Below are positions 25,584 to 33,784 of a stretch of DNA of 64,000 bases, one piece after another. Source of the stretch: Oscillospiraceae bacterium (GTDB taxonomy: Bacteria > Bacillota > Clostridia > Oscillospirales > QAMX01); assembly GCA_015067705.1 (NCBI GenBank), contig SVLW01000004.1, forward strand, positions 19,668 through 83,667, read 5' to 3'. Every line of letters starts with the position of its first letter. Positions within the stretch are counted from its first letter, which is position 1. Made by a program: the position numbers and the translations under genes. The notes beneath the pieces are model-generated. The model was not told where the DNA came from and made no database searches. It saw only the letters and a program-made list of their open reading frames with translations.

Positions 25584-26330
25584 CTAAATCTCCAAAATAT
25601 CCGGTAATTCCGTCCTGAGAAGCGCGTATGGCAGAAAAATCGCCTCCACCCCCGCGGCCTCCGCGACCCGGCATTTCTCCCGCAGCGTATCGGCGTCGTC
25701 ATATAAAAGAAAGCGCGTCAGGCCGTCCGTTCCCCGGCTGGTCTGATACCGGGCGCAGAGCTCTTTGGAATAATACTGCAGTCCCCCGGAGGCGAGCTCC
25801 GCGGCCAGTTCCTCCCGGGAGAGGGGCTGCCCCTCGTCCCACGCCGGCAGCACGAAGGACACCGCCATGGGCAAAAGCGCCAGCGCGATCCCCTCCGGAT
25901 GCCGTGCCCGGGCCTCCTCCAGGTATAGCCGATAGGATCCGCCGGTGACGGCACTCTCCAAAACCGGGATCCCGGCGCCCGCGCCCGGCGGCGTATAGAG
26001 CCGCCGTCCCGCCGCCTGCAGCGGCGCCTCCAGCGCCGCCGCCAGTGCCGCGGTTCCGCCCGCCGCCTCCCCGTCCAGATACACCCCCGCATATTCCCGC
26101 GCCGCGCATTCGGCCAAAATGGCCGCGGAGAGCCGCGCCGCGTCCCCCTCCGGGATGCGCCCCATGACGATCATCACGCCGCCCCGCACCTCACCGGAAA
26201 GCGCCGCCGCCCGGAGCAGGACCCCCTCCGGCGACACCCGATAGGACATCCGCCCCAAAGGGATCCCCAGTCCCCGGCATTCCGCCGTTTCCGCCGCCGT
26301 CACCGCCAGAATCATTCCCTCCGCTTTCAT
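25584..26330 (-). CDS. Conserved-looking protein of unknown function, possible TIM-barrel
   Basis: I do not recognise this 248-residue product. It is alanine- and glycine-rich with alternating beta-alpha segments: MILAVTAAETAEC at the start, VMIVMGRIPEG, AGVYLDGEAAGG in the middle and GVEAIFLPYALLR at the end. GVYLDGE, with aspartate and glutamate, and DADTLREKCRVAEAAGV recall GH18-like or spore-cortex barrel proteins, but this is only a resemblance. The start at ATGAAAGCGGAG is chosen for the purine-rich site before it; starts 8 codons upstream or 5 downstream are possible. It ends close to the GH95 promoter. Confidence 0.5.
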   Translation of the reverse strand: MKAEGMILAVTAAETAECRGLGIPLGRMSYRVSPEGVLLRAAALSGEVRGGVMIVMGRIPEGDAARLSAAILAECAAREYAGVYLDGEAAGGTAALAAALEAPLQAAGRRLYTPPGAGAGIPVLESAVTGGSYRLYLEEARARHPEGIALALLPMAVSFVLPAWDEGQPLSREELAAELASGGLQYYSKELCARYQTSRGTDGLTRFLLYDDADTLREKCRVAEAAGVEAIFLPYALLRTELPDILEI

Positions 26331-26363
26331 GCGCTCCCTCTTTCCCTTTCGCACGGTTTGTGC

Positions 26364-26369
26364 TATAAT
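26364..26369 (+). promoter_or_regulatory. Extended -10 promoter of the yqeG-like gene
   Basis: TGCTATAAT gives an extended -10 with a weak -35, about 75 bases before the TTG start of the next gene. Confidence 0.5.
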
Positions 26370-26441
26370 AATGCCTAAGAATGCTTTGCTCCATCTCTAT
26401 GCCGGGCGGCATCCAATGATGCATGGGAGGATTTTGGAAAA

Positions 26442-26933
26442 TTGGCACGAGGACTGAAGCCGGATTACCGCATGGACAGTGTGCGGGAGATCACGCCTAC
26501 GCTTTTGCGGGAGATCGGCGCGCGCGCCGTACTCACCGATCTTGACAACACCATCGCCCTCCACGATGCGCCCCGGCCCACCGAGGAAGGCGCGGCATGG
26601 CTCCGCAGCCTGAAAGACGCCGGGATCCCCGTTTTTGTGGTGTCCAACAATCACTACGAGCGGGTGGCAAAGTTCTGCGAGCCCCTGGGCGTGGGCTTTA
26701 TCCCGAAAAGCGGCAAGCCCTTTGGCCGCGGCATCCCCCGGGCGCTGCGGGAACTGGGACTCCGCCGAAACGAAGTGGTACTGGTGGGTGACCAGCTCTT
26801 CACCGATGTGCTGGCGGCGTCATGGCACCGCGTCCCCTGTATCCTCACCCAGCCCATTGAACTGGAAACCAAGCCCTTTCTCCGCTTCAAGCGGGTATTG
26901 GAGCATTTAATCGATCCCAAACGGAGGTATTGA
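26442..26933 (+). CDS. YqeG-family HAD phosphatase
   Basis: The 163-residue product is a HAD subfamily IIIA phosphatase. The motif LTDLDNTIALHD (about 31-42) gives the nucleophile, VFVVSNNH is motif II, and KPFGRG and VLVGDQLFTDVLAA are motifs III and IV. The start codon is TTG, with GGGAGG about ten bases upstream. Firmicute yqeG genes usually lie with aroE or yqeH; here the neighbour is an M24 peptidase four bases downstream, so the two are probably co-transcribed. Confidence 0.85.
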   Translation: MARGLKPDYRMDSVREITPTLLREIGARAVLTDLDNTIALHDAPRPTEEGAAWLRSLKDAGIPVFVVSNNHYERVAKFCEPLGVGFIPKSGKPFGRGIPRALRELGLRRNEVVLVGDQLFTDVLAASWHRVPCILTQPIELETKPFLRFKRVLEHLIDPKRRY

Positions 26934-26936
26934 ACC

Positions 26937-28010
26937 ATGTTTGAAGAAAATCTGAAAGGTATCCTGTCCGCACTGAAGGACGCCCCCTATGGCGCCGTCC
27001 TGCTCACGTCTCCCCAGAACCGCTTCTATGTCACCGGCTTCCATTCTTCCGCCGGTATCGCCCTGATCTCCAAAGATCGCGCCGTGTTCGCCACGGACTT
27101 CCGCTATTTTGAGGATGCAGGCGCCAAGATCCAGGGCTTTGAACTGGTGATGACGAAGTCCGGCCTCTCCTATACCGATATCATCAATCGGTTCTGTGCG
27201 GAAGAGGGCGTGACGGAGCTGGCCTTTGAGGCCGACGCCATGAGCTATGCGGGCTATCAGGCCTATTCTGCCAAGCTCACCGCAAAGCTTGTCCCCGAGG
27301 ACGGTCTCATGGCCCGTCTGCGCCACATCAAGCACGACTTCGAGCTGGAGCGCATCGAAAAGGCCCAGCGCATTGCAGAGGCCGCCTTTGACAAGATCCT
27401 CACCGCGATCCGGCCCGGCATCCGCGAGTGCGACATCGCCGCAGAGCTTGACTATCAGATGCGCCTTTTCGGCGCCACCGCCAATTCCTTTGACACCATC
27501 GTGGTCTCCGGTGAGAACGGCTCTCTCTGCCACGGCGTCCCCGGCGAGCGCGTGATCCAGAACGGCGACTTCATCACCATGGACTTCGGCGCCCTGTGGG
27601 GCGGCTATTGCTCCGACATGACCCGCACCGTGGCGGTTGGTCACGTCTCGGACGAACAGCGCAAGGTCTATGACACTGTTCTGCGCGCTCAGACCGAGTC
27701 CCTTGCCGCAGCGAAAGCCGGCATCATCGGCGCAGACCTCCACAAGGTGGCTGCCGATATCATCGAGGGCGCGGGATATGGCGAATACTTCGGCCACAGC
27801 CTGGGCCACAGCCTGGGCATCGACGTGCATGACGGTCTCGGCGCCCAGCCCACCAATATGGAGCCCTTGCAGGAAGGCGTTGTGGTCACCATCGAGCCCG
27901 GTATCTACCTCCCCGGCAAGTTCGGCGTCCGCATTGAGGACTTTGTGGTGCTGACCAAAGACGGCTGCCGCAACTTTATGAAGGCACCCAAGGAACTGAT
28001 TATTCTCTGA
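26937..28010 (+). CDS. Xaa-Pro peptidase, M24 family
   Basis: The 357-residue product has the creatinase-type N-terminal domain (1-130) and the pita-bread metalloprotease domain. Metal-binding motifs are FITMDFGALWGGYCSDMTRT, GHSLGHSLGIDVHD, TIEPGIYLPG and VRIEDFVV, containing the five conserved ligands. It cleaves N-terminal residues before proline, probably in peptide recycling. GGAGG precedes the ATG, and the gene follows the yqeG-like gene by three bases. Confidence 0.93.
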   Translation: MFEENLKGILSALKDAPYGAVLLTSPQNRFYVTGFHSSAGIALISKDRAVFATDFRYFEDAGAKIQGFELVMTKSGLSYTDIINRFCAEEGVTELAFEADAMSYAGYQAYSAKLTAKLVPEDGLMARLRHIKHDFELERIEKAQRIAEAAFDKILTAIRPGIRECDIAAELDYQMRLFGATANSFDTIVVSGENGSLCHGVPGERVIQNGDFITMDFGALWGGYCSDMTRTVAVGHVSDEQRKVYDTVLRAQTESLAAAKAGIIGADLHKVAADIIEGAGYGEYFGHSLGHSLGIDVHDGLGAQPTNMEPLQEGVVVTIEPGIYLPGKFGVRIEDFVVLTKDGCRNFMKAPKELIIL

Positions 28011-28065
28011 GTTTCCCGGATACGCCCACTCATTTGGAATATATCAGCAATCCAACCAAATCTTA

Positions 28066-28094
28066 TTGAGAACGCATCCGCCGTATGGTATATT
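28066..28094 (+). promoter_or_regulatory. Promoter whose -10 lies in the left arm of an inverted repeat
   Basis: TTGAGA (28066-28071) and TATATT (28089-28094) have a 17-base spacer. The -10 is within the left arm of the inverted repeat 28078-28150, so RNA started here would contain only the right arm. Confidence 0.6.
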
Positions 28095-28158
28095 TGGTAC
28101 AAAGGAATATGGGAATCTGCCCATTTCCGTTCCAATATGCCATACGGCGGAATTTTTT
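28078..28158 (+). terminator. Long inverted repeat with T run before the beta-helix gene
   Basis: CCGCCGTATGG-TATATTTGG (28078-28097) and CCAATATG-CCATACGGCGG (28132-28150) pair over about 19 bases. There is an inner ATGGG/CCCAT stem, and TTTTTT follows (28153-28158). RNA read through from the peptidase gene would form a strong terminator. The ribosome site GGAGGG of the next gene follows at once. Confidence 0.75.
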
Positions 28159-28170
28159 CAGGAGGGAATT

Positions 28171-30084
28171 ATGTCTTACGTAAACGATCAGTATTCCATT
28201 CTCCCCAACGGCAAACCCTTTGAATTCTGGGATTGCGAGACGGAATTTACCAAAACCTACTATGTTTCCAAGGCTGCAAATGCATCCGACGAGAACCCCG
28301 GCACTGCCGAGGCCCCCTTTGCCACCATCTCCAAGGCCGCAGAGATCCTCGAGGCCGGTGAGCGCGTGGTCATCGGCGGCGGCGTGTACGACGAGTTCGT
28401 CCGCCCGGTGAACGGCGGTAACTGCCCCAAGTCTATGATCAGCTATGAGGCCGCCCCCGGCGAGCGCGTCATTCTCACCGGCGCCAAGGAATACAAGAAC
28501 GGCTTCACCGACAAGTGCGAGTATAACACCATCGGTCTCGGCAGATATTATAACTACACCACTGAGTTCAACCCCGACGCCAAGTGCTATCAGGGCTATT
28601 TCAATCAGTGCGACTTTGACAAGATCAATCCCTTCGCCATGGTGAACTGCGCGTCCCAGCCCTTCGGCGGCTGTGAGTTCTGGTTTGAATACCTGCCCCG
28701 TGAAAAGGACTGGGCTCCCTTCTTAAAGCGCCGCGGCCTCATCATGGTGGACGGCGAGCCTCTGTGGCAGGTGAACTTCTCGAACCAGCTGTCCCAGGTT
28801 CCGGGCTCCTACTGGGTGGAGGACTCCGGCTATAAGTTCATCATCCGCCTGAAGGACGACTCCGACCCCCGCGATCATGTGATCACTTATACCTGCCGCG
28901 ACCAGCTCTTCTCCCCGATCAATTCTGACCTGGGCTATATCCGCGTCAAGGGTCTCGAGTTCGAGTTCGTGGGCAACGGCGTCCCCGGCTCCCAGAAGGG
29001 TGCACTCTCCACCCACTGCGGCCATCACTGGATCCTTGAGGAAAACAAGGTGCGCTGGGCCAATGGTCTGGGTATCGACATCGGCAACGAGTCCCCCATG
29101 CGCTCCCGCGAGATCCAGCATGACACCCATATGATCGTCCGCCGGAACCATGTCTCCAACTGCGGCGTCTGCGGCATTGCAGGTCTGGGCAGAAACCAGG
29201 GCATCCTGCTGGAGGGCAACGTGCTGGACGGCAACTGCTGGCACGACATCGAATATAACTACGAATCCGGCGCCATCAAGGTGCACGGCGTCCATGACGG
29301 CCTGATCCGTTATAACGTCATCACCAACAATGGCTACGGCCCCGGCATCTGGACCGACTATGCAAACGCCAATGAGCGTATCTGCTATAACACCATCGTG
29401 AACTGCAAGAGCATGGTCATGGGTGCCATCTTCATCGAGGCCACCGATATCCCCTGCCGAACCGACCATAATATCATCATTAACGGCGGCGCGGATCCCA
29501 CGGGCTCCATCCCGCAGCGCACCTCCGGCGGCGGCCACGGCTTCTACCAGCACGACTCCGATAACCTCCTCACCGACAATAACATCATGCTGGGTCTCGA
29601 CGGCGCTGGCGTGTTCTTAAACTGGGGCGACCCGGTGCGTATCACCAACGGTCACGGCCCGCTGGGCTATGGCCACAAGGTCATGCAGAACATCATCGCG
29701 GACTGCGGCCGCGGCTATGTCATGCCCACGGTCTATAACGAGGCCGACGGCAACATCATGGGCGCCGGCTCCTTCAGCGAGCAGTACTGCATCGGCGTGG
29801 AGCGCAATAACGAGATCCTGGAGCGTCTTGACATGCGTTCCGCCCGCAGCTTCCACGGCTGGGACAAGACCGGCAAGATGTGCCAGATCGACTATGACAC
29901 CTGCCTGGATTGCATGAAGCTCACCATGAAGTTCACCGTGGGCGACGAGTGCCTCGAGCAGGTCTATGACCTGACGCAGGAAGTGCGTCTGGACCTGACT
30001 CCCGTTCAGGAGTTCCTGGCCCAGCGCGACTGCTCCGCCTACGAAGCACACATCCGTGTCAGCAAGAAGTTCTTCAAGAAATAA
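28171..30084 (+). CDS. Right-handed parallel beta-helix protein, pectate-lyase-like fold
   Basis: The 637-residue product has an N-terminal domain with YYVSKAAN...NPGTAEAPFATISKAAEIL, the usual opening of PbH1/pectate-lyase-like proteins, followed by repeating turns such as MIVRRNHVSNCGVCGIAGLGRNQGI (about 315-340) and GLIRYNVITNNGYGPGIW. It is likely a polysaccharide lyase or glycosidase; no single catalytic set identifies the substrate. No signal peptide is seen at the chosen start MSYVNDQYS, which has AGGAGGG eight bases upstream, so a cytoplasmic site is inferred. It is a single gene with its own promoter and terminator. Confidence 0.75.
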   Translation: MSYVNDQYSILPNGKPFEFWDCETEFTKTYYVSKAANASDENPGTAEAPFATISKAAEILEAGERVVIGGGVYDEFVRPVNGGNCPKSMISYEAAPGERVILTGAKEYKNGFTDKCEYNTIGLGRYYNYTTEFNPDAKCYQGYFNQCDFDKINPFAMVNCASQPFGGCEFWFEYLPREKDWAPFLKRRGLIMVDGEPLWQVNFSNQLSQVPGSYWVEDSGYKFIIRLKDDSDPRDHVITYTCRDQLFSPINSDLGYIRVKGLEFEFVGNGVPGSQKGALSTHCGHHWILEENKVRWANGLGIDIGNESPMRSREIQHDTHMIVRRNHVSNCGVCGIAGLGRNQGILLEGNVLDGNCWHDIEYNYESGAIKVHGVHDGLIRYNVITNNGYGPGIWTDYANANERICYNTIVNCKSMVMGAIFIEATDIPCRTDHNIIINGGADPTGSIPQRTSGGGHGFYQHDSDNLLTDNNIMLGLDGAGVFLNWGDPVRITNGHGPLGYGHKVMQNIIADCGRGYVMPTVYNEADGNIMGAGSFSEQYCIGVERNNEILERLDMRSARSFHGWDKTGKMCQIDYDTCLDCMKLTMKFTVGDECLEQVYDLTQEVRLDLTPVQEFLAQRDCSAYEAHIRVSKKFFKK

Positions 30085-30099
30085 GCCGCAAGGCAGTAT

Positions 30100-30139
30100 A
30101 AAAGGCGAGGGGGTGCAAACCCCCTCGCCTTTTCTTTTT
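30100..30139 (+). terminator. Terminator after the beta-helix gene
   Basis: AAAAGGCGAGGGGGT and ACCCCCTCGCCTTTT pair around GCAA, followed by CTTTTTG. A second small hairpin (GGGCGCTT/AAGCGCCC, 30152-30173) follows. Confidence 0.9.
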
Positions 30140-30286
30140 GACAGCAGAAAAGGGCGCTTCCGTATAAGCGCCCCAACATATTCAGTATACCAAATCCCGC
30201 CGCCCCAGTCAAGCATTTTTCGGCACATCGCCCTGTTTCTCCGTTATGCACAAGCGAAACTTATTCACTTTGTACAAAACTCCATC

Positions 30287-30315
30287 TTGTAATTCCCGGA
30301 TTCTCATGGTACTAT
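30287..30315 (+). promoter_or_regulatory. Promoter of a small transcription unit without a normal gene
   Basis: TTGTAA (30287-30292) and TACTAT (30310-30315) have a 17-base spacer. Confidence 0.65.
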
Positions 30316-30473
30316 ATAGACAAGGAAAGGGTGAGACCAATGAACAAGTAAAACCCTAAGGCTGATGTAAAAATTACAAAGCCGCAGACAAGGTCAGCGA
30401 AAACAAGCAGATTTTTTGGAAACAAAAAAGACGCTCATCGGTGGAACAAAACCGTTTTCGTAGGAAAGAGAAA

Positions 30474-30542
30474 ATGACCGGTCTGAACCCGCAGAAAGAG
30501 AGGTTAACCATGACACTGGACACTAAGAAAGCAGAGAAATAA
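30474..30542 (+). CDS. Putative 22-residue small ORF in the 30.3 kb transcript
   Basis: An ATG with AGGAAAGAG upstream opens a basic frame (MTGLNPQKERLTM..., ending KKAEK) whose stop touches the terminator stem. A second in-frame ATG after GAGAGGTTAACC gives a 10-residue form. Coding status is uncertain; it could be part of a structured or regulatory leader instead. Confidence 0.35.
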   Translation: MTGLNPQKERLTMTLDTKKAEK

Positions 30543-30591
30543 CCCTTGACCGATGTGTAAAGAAACAATGGTCAAGGGTATTTCTTTTTTT
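30542..30591 (+). terminator. Terminator of the small transcription unit
   Basis: ACCCTTGACC (30542-30551) and GGTCAAGGGT (30570-30579) form a perfect 10-bp stem with an 18-base loop and a long T run. Confidence 0.85.
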
Positions 30592-30625
30592 GTGCCCGTG
30601 ATGAGAAGTATGGTAGAATCAATCA

Positions 30626-30656
30626 GAAGCTCGCCCGGAAGGGGAGCTTTTTTTAG
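30626..30656 (+). terminator. Second small terminator hairpin
   Basis: AAGCTC(G)CCC and GGG-GAGCTT pair around GGAA, then seven T. A TAGAAT box lies about ten bases before it, so a very short transcript is possible. Confidence 0.6.
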
Positions 30657-30850
30657 TTGATAGTGGAGAGTTGACAGTGGACAGTGAAGGAGTCGGGCTG
30701 TGCCCGATAGGAATTAGCAGAGCCAAATTTGGTTTTGATCAGACTTTCTTGGCTCCCTCATCAGAGGGAGCCGGGGGTACACGGCGAATTTCAATCCTGT
30801 CGCCTCCGGCGACACCACAACTGTCCACTGTCAACTTTCCACTGTCAATT
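30657..30850. repeat. Intergenic repeat island R6
   Basis: Arms of gttgacagtggacag and ctgtccactgtcaac type enclose GTCGGG-CTGT-GCCCGA, a TTGGCTCCCTC/GAGGGAGCC stem and GTCGCC-TCC-GGCGAC. The modular order is as in R8 and R9, with different payload sequence. Confidence 0.75.
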
Positions 30851-30854
30851 CTAT

Positions 30855-30883
30855 TTGCTCTTCCCCGAATTTTATGCTATACT
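30855..30883 (+). promoter_or_regulatory. Promoter of the cysteine desulfurase-thiI operon
   Basis: TTGCTC (30855-30860) and TATACT (30878-30883) have a 17-base spacer and an extended TGC before the -10. Confidence 0.75.
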
Positions 30884-30934
30884 AAACTGTCAGAAACTAC
30901 AGGGCTTTGCCCTTTACGGAACTAAGAGGGATTT

Positions 30935-32065
30935 ATGCATTATTTTGATCATTCCGCCACCACTGGGGTGTGTCCGGAGGCGGCGCTGAAGGCGGCGCAG
31001 ATGATGAGCGAGTGCTACGGCAACGCCTCCAGTCTCCATGCCATGGGGCGGGCCGCAGCCCAGGAGCTTGCCGCGGCGCGTCATGCGGTGGCCGCAGCCA
31101 TCGGGGCGCAGGACGACGAGATTCTCTTCACCTCCGGCGGCACCGAGAGCAATAACCAGGCCATCAAGTCCGCCCTGTTCGTGAATCGCCGGGTGGGCAA
31201 GCATATCATCACCACCGCCGTGGAGCATCCCGCGGTCTTGGAGCCCATTCGTGCCTTTGCATCAAACGGCTCTGAGGTGACTTACTTAAAGCCCGATCGG
31301 AACGGCGTGGTCTCGCCGGAGGCGCTGGACGCCGCCCTGCGGGACGATACCGCTCTCGTGTCCATCATGCTGGTGAATAACGAGACCGGCGCGGTGAATC
31401 CCATCGCCGCGATAAAGGAAGTGCTGGCCCGGCGGCAGAGCCGCGCCATCCTCCACACGGACGCGGTGCAGGGCCTCTTCAAGGTGCCCATCAACGTGCA
31501 TTCCCTGGGCGTCGATCTTCTCACCATCAGCGCCCATAAGATCCATGCCCCCAAGGGCATCGGCGCCTTATATGTGAAAAAGGGATTCCGGGTGATCCCG
31601 GTCCAGCTGGGCGGCGGCCAGGAAAACGGCCTCCGCAGCGGCACGGAAAATATCCCCGCCATTGCCGGATTCGGCGTGGCCGCAAAGCTGGGCTTTGAAA
31701 ATCTCTCCCGGCACGCGGCGGAGATCATCGCCCTGCGCGAACAGTTTGAGCAGGAGCTTGGTGCGAAAGTGCCGGATGCACGTCTCAACTTCCCGGGCGG
31801 CGTGCCGCACATTGCCTCCCTCTGTCTCCCCGGCTGCCGCAGCGAAGTGGTGCTGCGGATCTTAAGCGACGCCGGGGTGTATGTCTCCGCGGGTTCCGCC
31901 TGTGCCAAGGGTAAGCGCAGCCATGTGCTCACCGCCTGCGGCCTGCCCGCCCAGGACATCGATTGCACCGTGCGCATCAGTTTTTCCTACACCAACACCC
32001 CCGAGGACGTGACGGCCCTCACCGACGCACTCTCCGCCGCCTACGCCCGGTTCCATCGGAAATAA
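30935..32065 (+). CDS. Cysteine desulfurase, NifS/IscS family
   Basis: This PLP enzyme takes sulfur from cysteine. In the 376 residues, HFDHSATTGVCPEA opens the protein, FTSGGTESNNQAI (about 67-79) binds PLP, SAHKIHAPKGIGAL contains the PLP lysine, and SAGSACAKGKRSHVL has the catalytic cysteine in a flexible loop. It lies 23 bases before thiI, a common pairing, so it is the likely sulfur donor for 4-thiouridine. AAGAGGG precedes the ATG. Confidence 0.94.
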   Translation: MHYFDHSATTGVCPEAALKAAQMMSECYGNASSLHAMGRAAAQELAAARHAVAAAIGAQDDEILFTSGGTESNNQAIKSALFVNRRVGKHIITTAVEHPAVLEPIRAFASNGSEVTYLKPDRNGVVSPEALDAALRDDTALVSIMLVNNETGAVNPIAAIKEVLARRQSRAILHTDAVQGLFKVPINVHSLGVDLLTISAHKIHAPKGIGALYVKKGFRVIPVQLGGGQENGLRSGTENIPAIAGFGVAAKLGFENLSRHAAEIIALREQFEQELGAKVPDARLNFPGGVPHIASLCLPGCRSEVVLRILSDAGVYVSAGSACAKGKRSHVLTACGLPAQDIDCTVRISFSYTNTPEDVTALTDALSAAYARFHRK

Positions 32066-32088
32066 AAATTGCAAGCAAGGAGTCACCC

Positions 32089-33261
32089 ATGCAGGAAGTC
32101 ATTTTATTAAAGCTGGGCGAGCTGGTCCTCAAGGGCCTGAACCGCCAGAAATTTGAGGAGCGCCTGAAGAACGAGCTGGCCTCCCGCCTGAAGGTCTGCG
32201 GCCCCTGCGCCGTGGAGTCCCGCCAGTCCACCATTTATATCGTCCCCCAGGACGAATCCTTTGACATTGCCCGGGCAGAGGAGATCTGCAGCAAAGTCTT
32301 CGGCGTCGTGGCCCTGTGCCGTGCCGCGGTGTGCGAAAAGGACGTCCGCGCCATCGGCGAGACCGCTACCCGATATCTCCGGGACGAACTGCGTACCGCC
32401 CGCACCTTTAAGGTGGAGGGCAAGCGCAGCGACAAGAAATTCCCCCTCACCTCTATCGAGACCGCCATTCAGGTGGCGGGCATCGTGGGCGAGGTCTATG
32501 ACCATCTGGAAGCCGACATGAAGCACCCGGACGTCACCGTTCATGTGGAGGTGCGCGAAACCGCCGCTTATGTCCATTCCGCGCCCCGTCCCGGTGCAGG
32601 CGGTCTGCCCTGCGGCATCAACGGCCGCGCCACCATCATGATCTCCGGCGGCATCGACAGCCCCGTGGCGGCCTGGCTCATGGCCCGCCGGGGTCTGGAG
32701 CTCCATGCCGTCCATTTCTTCAGCTATCCCTACACCTCCGACGAGGCCAAGGAAAAGGTGCTGACCCTGCTGAAAATCGTTGCCGAGTGGTCCGGCCCCA
32801 TCCATCTCCATATCGCTCCCTTCACCGACATTCAGGAGGAGATCCGCGACAACTGCCCCGAGGAACTCTTCACCGTGATCATGCGCCGCTTCATGGTGCG
32901 CGTGGCCCAGCGCATTGCGGAGAATAACCGCTCCCGCGCCCTCATCACCGGCGAGAGCATGGGCCAGGTGGCCAGCCAGACCCTGGATGCTCTGGTCACC
33001 ACCGACGATGTGGCCACCATGCCCATCTTCCGGCCCCTCATCGGCCTTGACAAGACCGATATCGTGCAGTTTGCCCGCCGCATCGGCACCTTTGAGACCT
33101 CCATTCTGCCCTATGAGGACTGCTGCACCGTGTTCACCCCCCGCCATCCCATTCTGAAGCCCACCGTGGAAATGCTCGAGAAGGCGGAGAGGAAGCTGAA
33201 CGTGGCCGAGCTCACCGAGGCATCCGTCCGCGGCGCGGAGCACGTGCTCATTCGTCCGTAA
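32089..33261 (+). CDS. thiI: tRNA 4-thiouridine synthase ThiI
   Basis: ThiI thiolates U8 of tRNA and can supply thiazole sulfur. The 390 residues begin MQEVILLKLGELVLKGLNR, followed by a THUMP domain (about 60-165) and the PP-loop motif ISGGIDSPVAAWLM. The C-terminal rhodanese domain of the enterobacterial protein is absent, as is normal in Firmicutes. The start is chosen by AAGGAG and the conserved N-terminus, as the frame continues into the preceding gene. It works with the cysteine desulfurase upstream. Confidence 0.95.
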   Translation: MQEVILLKLGELVLKGLNRQKFEERLKNELASRLKVCGPCAVESRQSTIYIVPQDESFDIARAEEICSKVFGVVALCRAAVCEKDVRAIGETATRYLRDELRTARTFKVEGKRSDKKFPLTSIETAIQVAGIVGEVYDHLEADMKHPDVTVHVEVRETAAYVHSAPRPGAGGLPCGINGRATIMISGGIDSPVAAWLMARRGLELHAVHFFSYPYTSDEAKEKVLTLLKIVAEWSGPIHLHIAPFTDIQEEIRDNCPEELFTVIMRRFMVRVAQRIAENNRSRALITGESMGQVASQTLDALVTTDDVATMPIFRPLIGLDKTDIVQFARRIGTFETSILPYEDCCTVFTPRHPILKPTVEMLEKAERKLNVAELTEASVRGAEHVLIRP

Positions 33262-33274
33262 AGGGAGGCGCACC

Positions 33275-33751
33275 ATGGAAGAAGCAAGACTGCTCGTTGA
33301 AAAACTCATCCGCCTTCATTGCACCATCTCCTTTGCGGAGTCCTGCACCGGCGGCCTTCTTACGAAGCTCATCACCGATGTTCCCGGTGCGTCCGCGGTC
33401 TTAAAAGGCGGCGTCTGCGCCTATGCAAACGAGATCAAGCACGGTGTCCTCTCCGTGACCCAGCATAATCTGGACACCTACGGCGCCGTCAGCCGTCCCG
33501 TGGCTCTCGAAATGGCCCGGGGCGTGAAGGCTCTCATGCATACCGACATCGGCGTGGGCACCACCGGCATCGCCGGCCCAGCCTCCGACGACACGAAAAA
33601 GCCCGTGGGCCTGGTGTATCTGGGCGTGGCGCTCCCCGGCGGCCGCTATGTGTCAAGAGAGCTGCACCTCTCGGGCAGCCGGGACGAAATCCGTGAGGAA
33701 ACCGCCCGCCGGGCGTTGGCGTTAGTGCTTGAAATGACCGATCATCTCTAA
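33275..33751 (+). CDS. CinA-family nicotinamide-nucleotide amidohydrolase (PncC-type)
   Basis: The 158-residue product is the stand-alone C-terminal CinA domain. FAESCTGGLLTKLITDVPGAS near 19-39 and GVGTTGIAGPASDDTKKPVGLVY further on are characteristic. PncC deamidates nicotinamide mononucleotide in NAD recycling. It follows thiI by 13 bases with GGGAGG and is followed by the comM-like gene, within the same operon. Confidence 0.92.
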   Translation: MEEARLLVEKLIRLHCTISFAESCTGGLLTKLITDVPGASAVLKGGVCAYANEIKHGVLSVTQHNLDTYGAVSRPVALEMARGVKALMHTDIGVGTTGIAGPASDDTKKPVGLVYLGVALPGGRYVSRELHLSGSRDEIREETARRALALVLEMTDHL

Positions 33752-33784
33752 TCACTCCCAAAATCGGGTAAGGAGGGGAACTAC

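Larger units (their letters stand above)
30320..30592 (+). ncRNA. Candidate small RNA or small-protein transcript, about 275 nt
   Basis: Between the promoter at 30287 and the terminator at 30542-30591 lies a purine-rich, AT-rich stretch unlike its neighbours. It holds three mini-frames: MNK-stop at 30340 behind the strong site AAGGGTGAG, an ATG-TAA start-stop near 30373, and a 22-codon frame at 30474. Short hairpins are possible (CGGT/ACCG near 30439, GGCT/AGCC near 30361). It matches no RNA family I know: no RNase P, SRP, tmRNA or 6S signatures. Confidence 0.5.
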
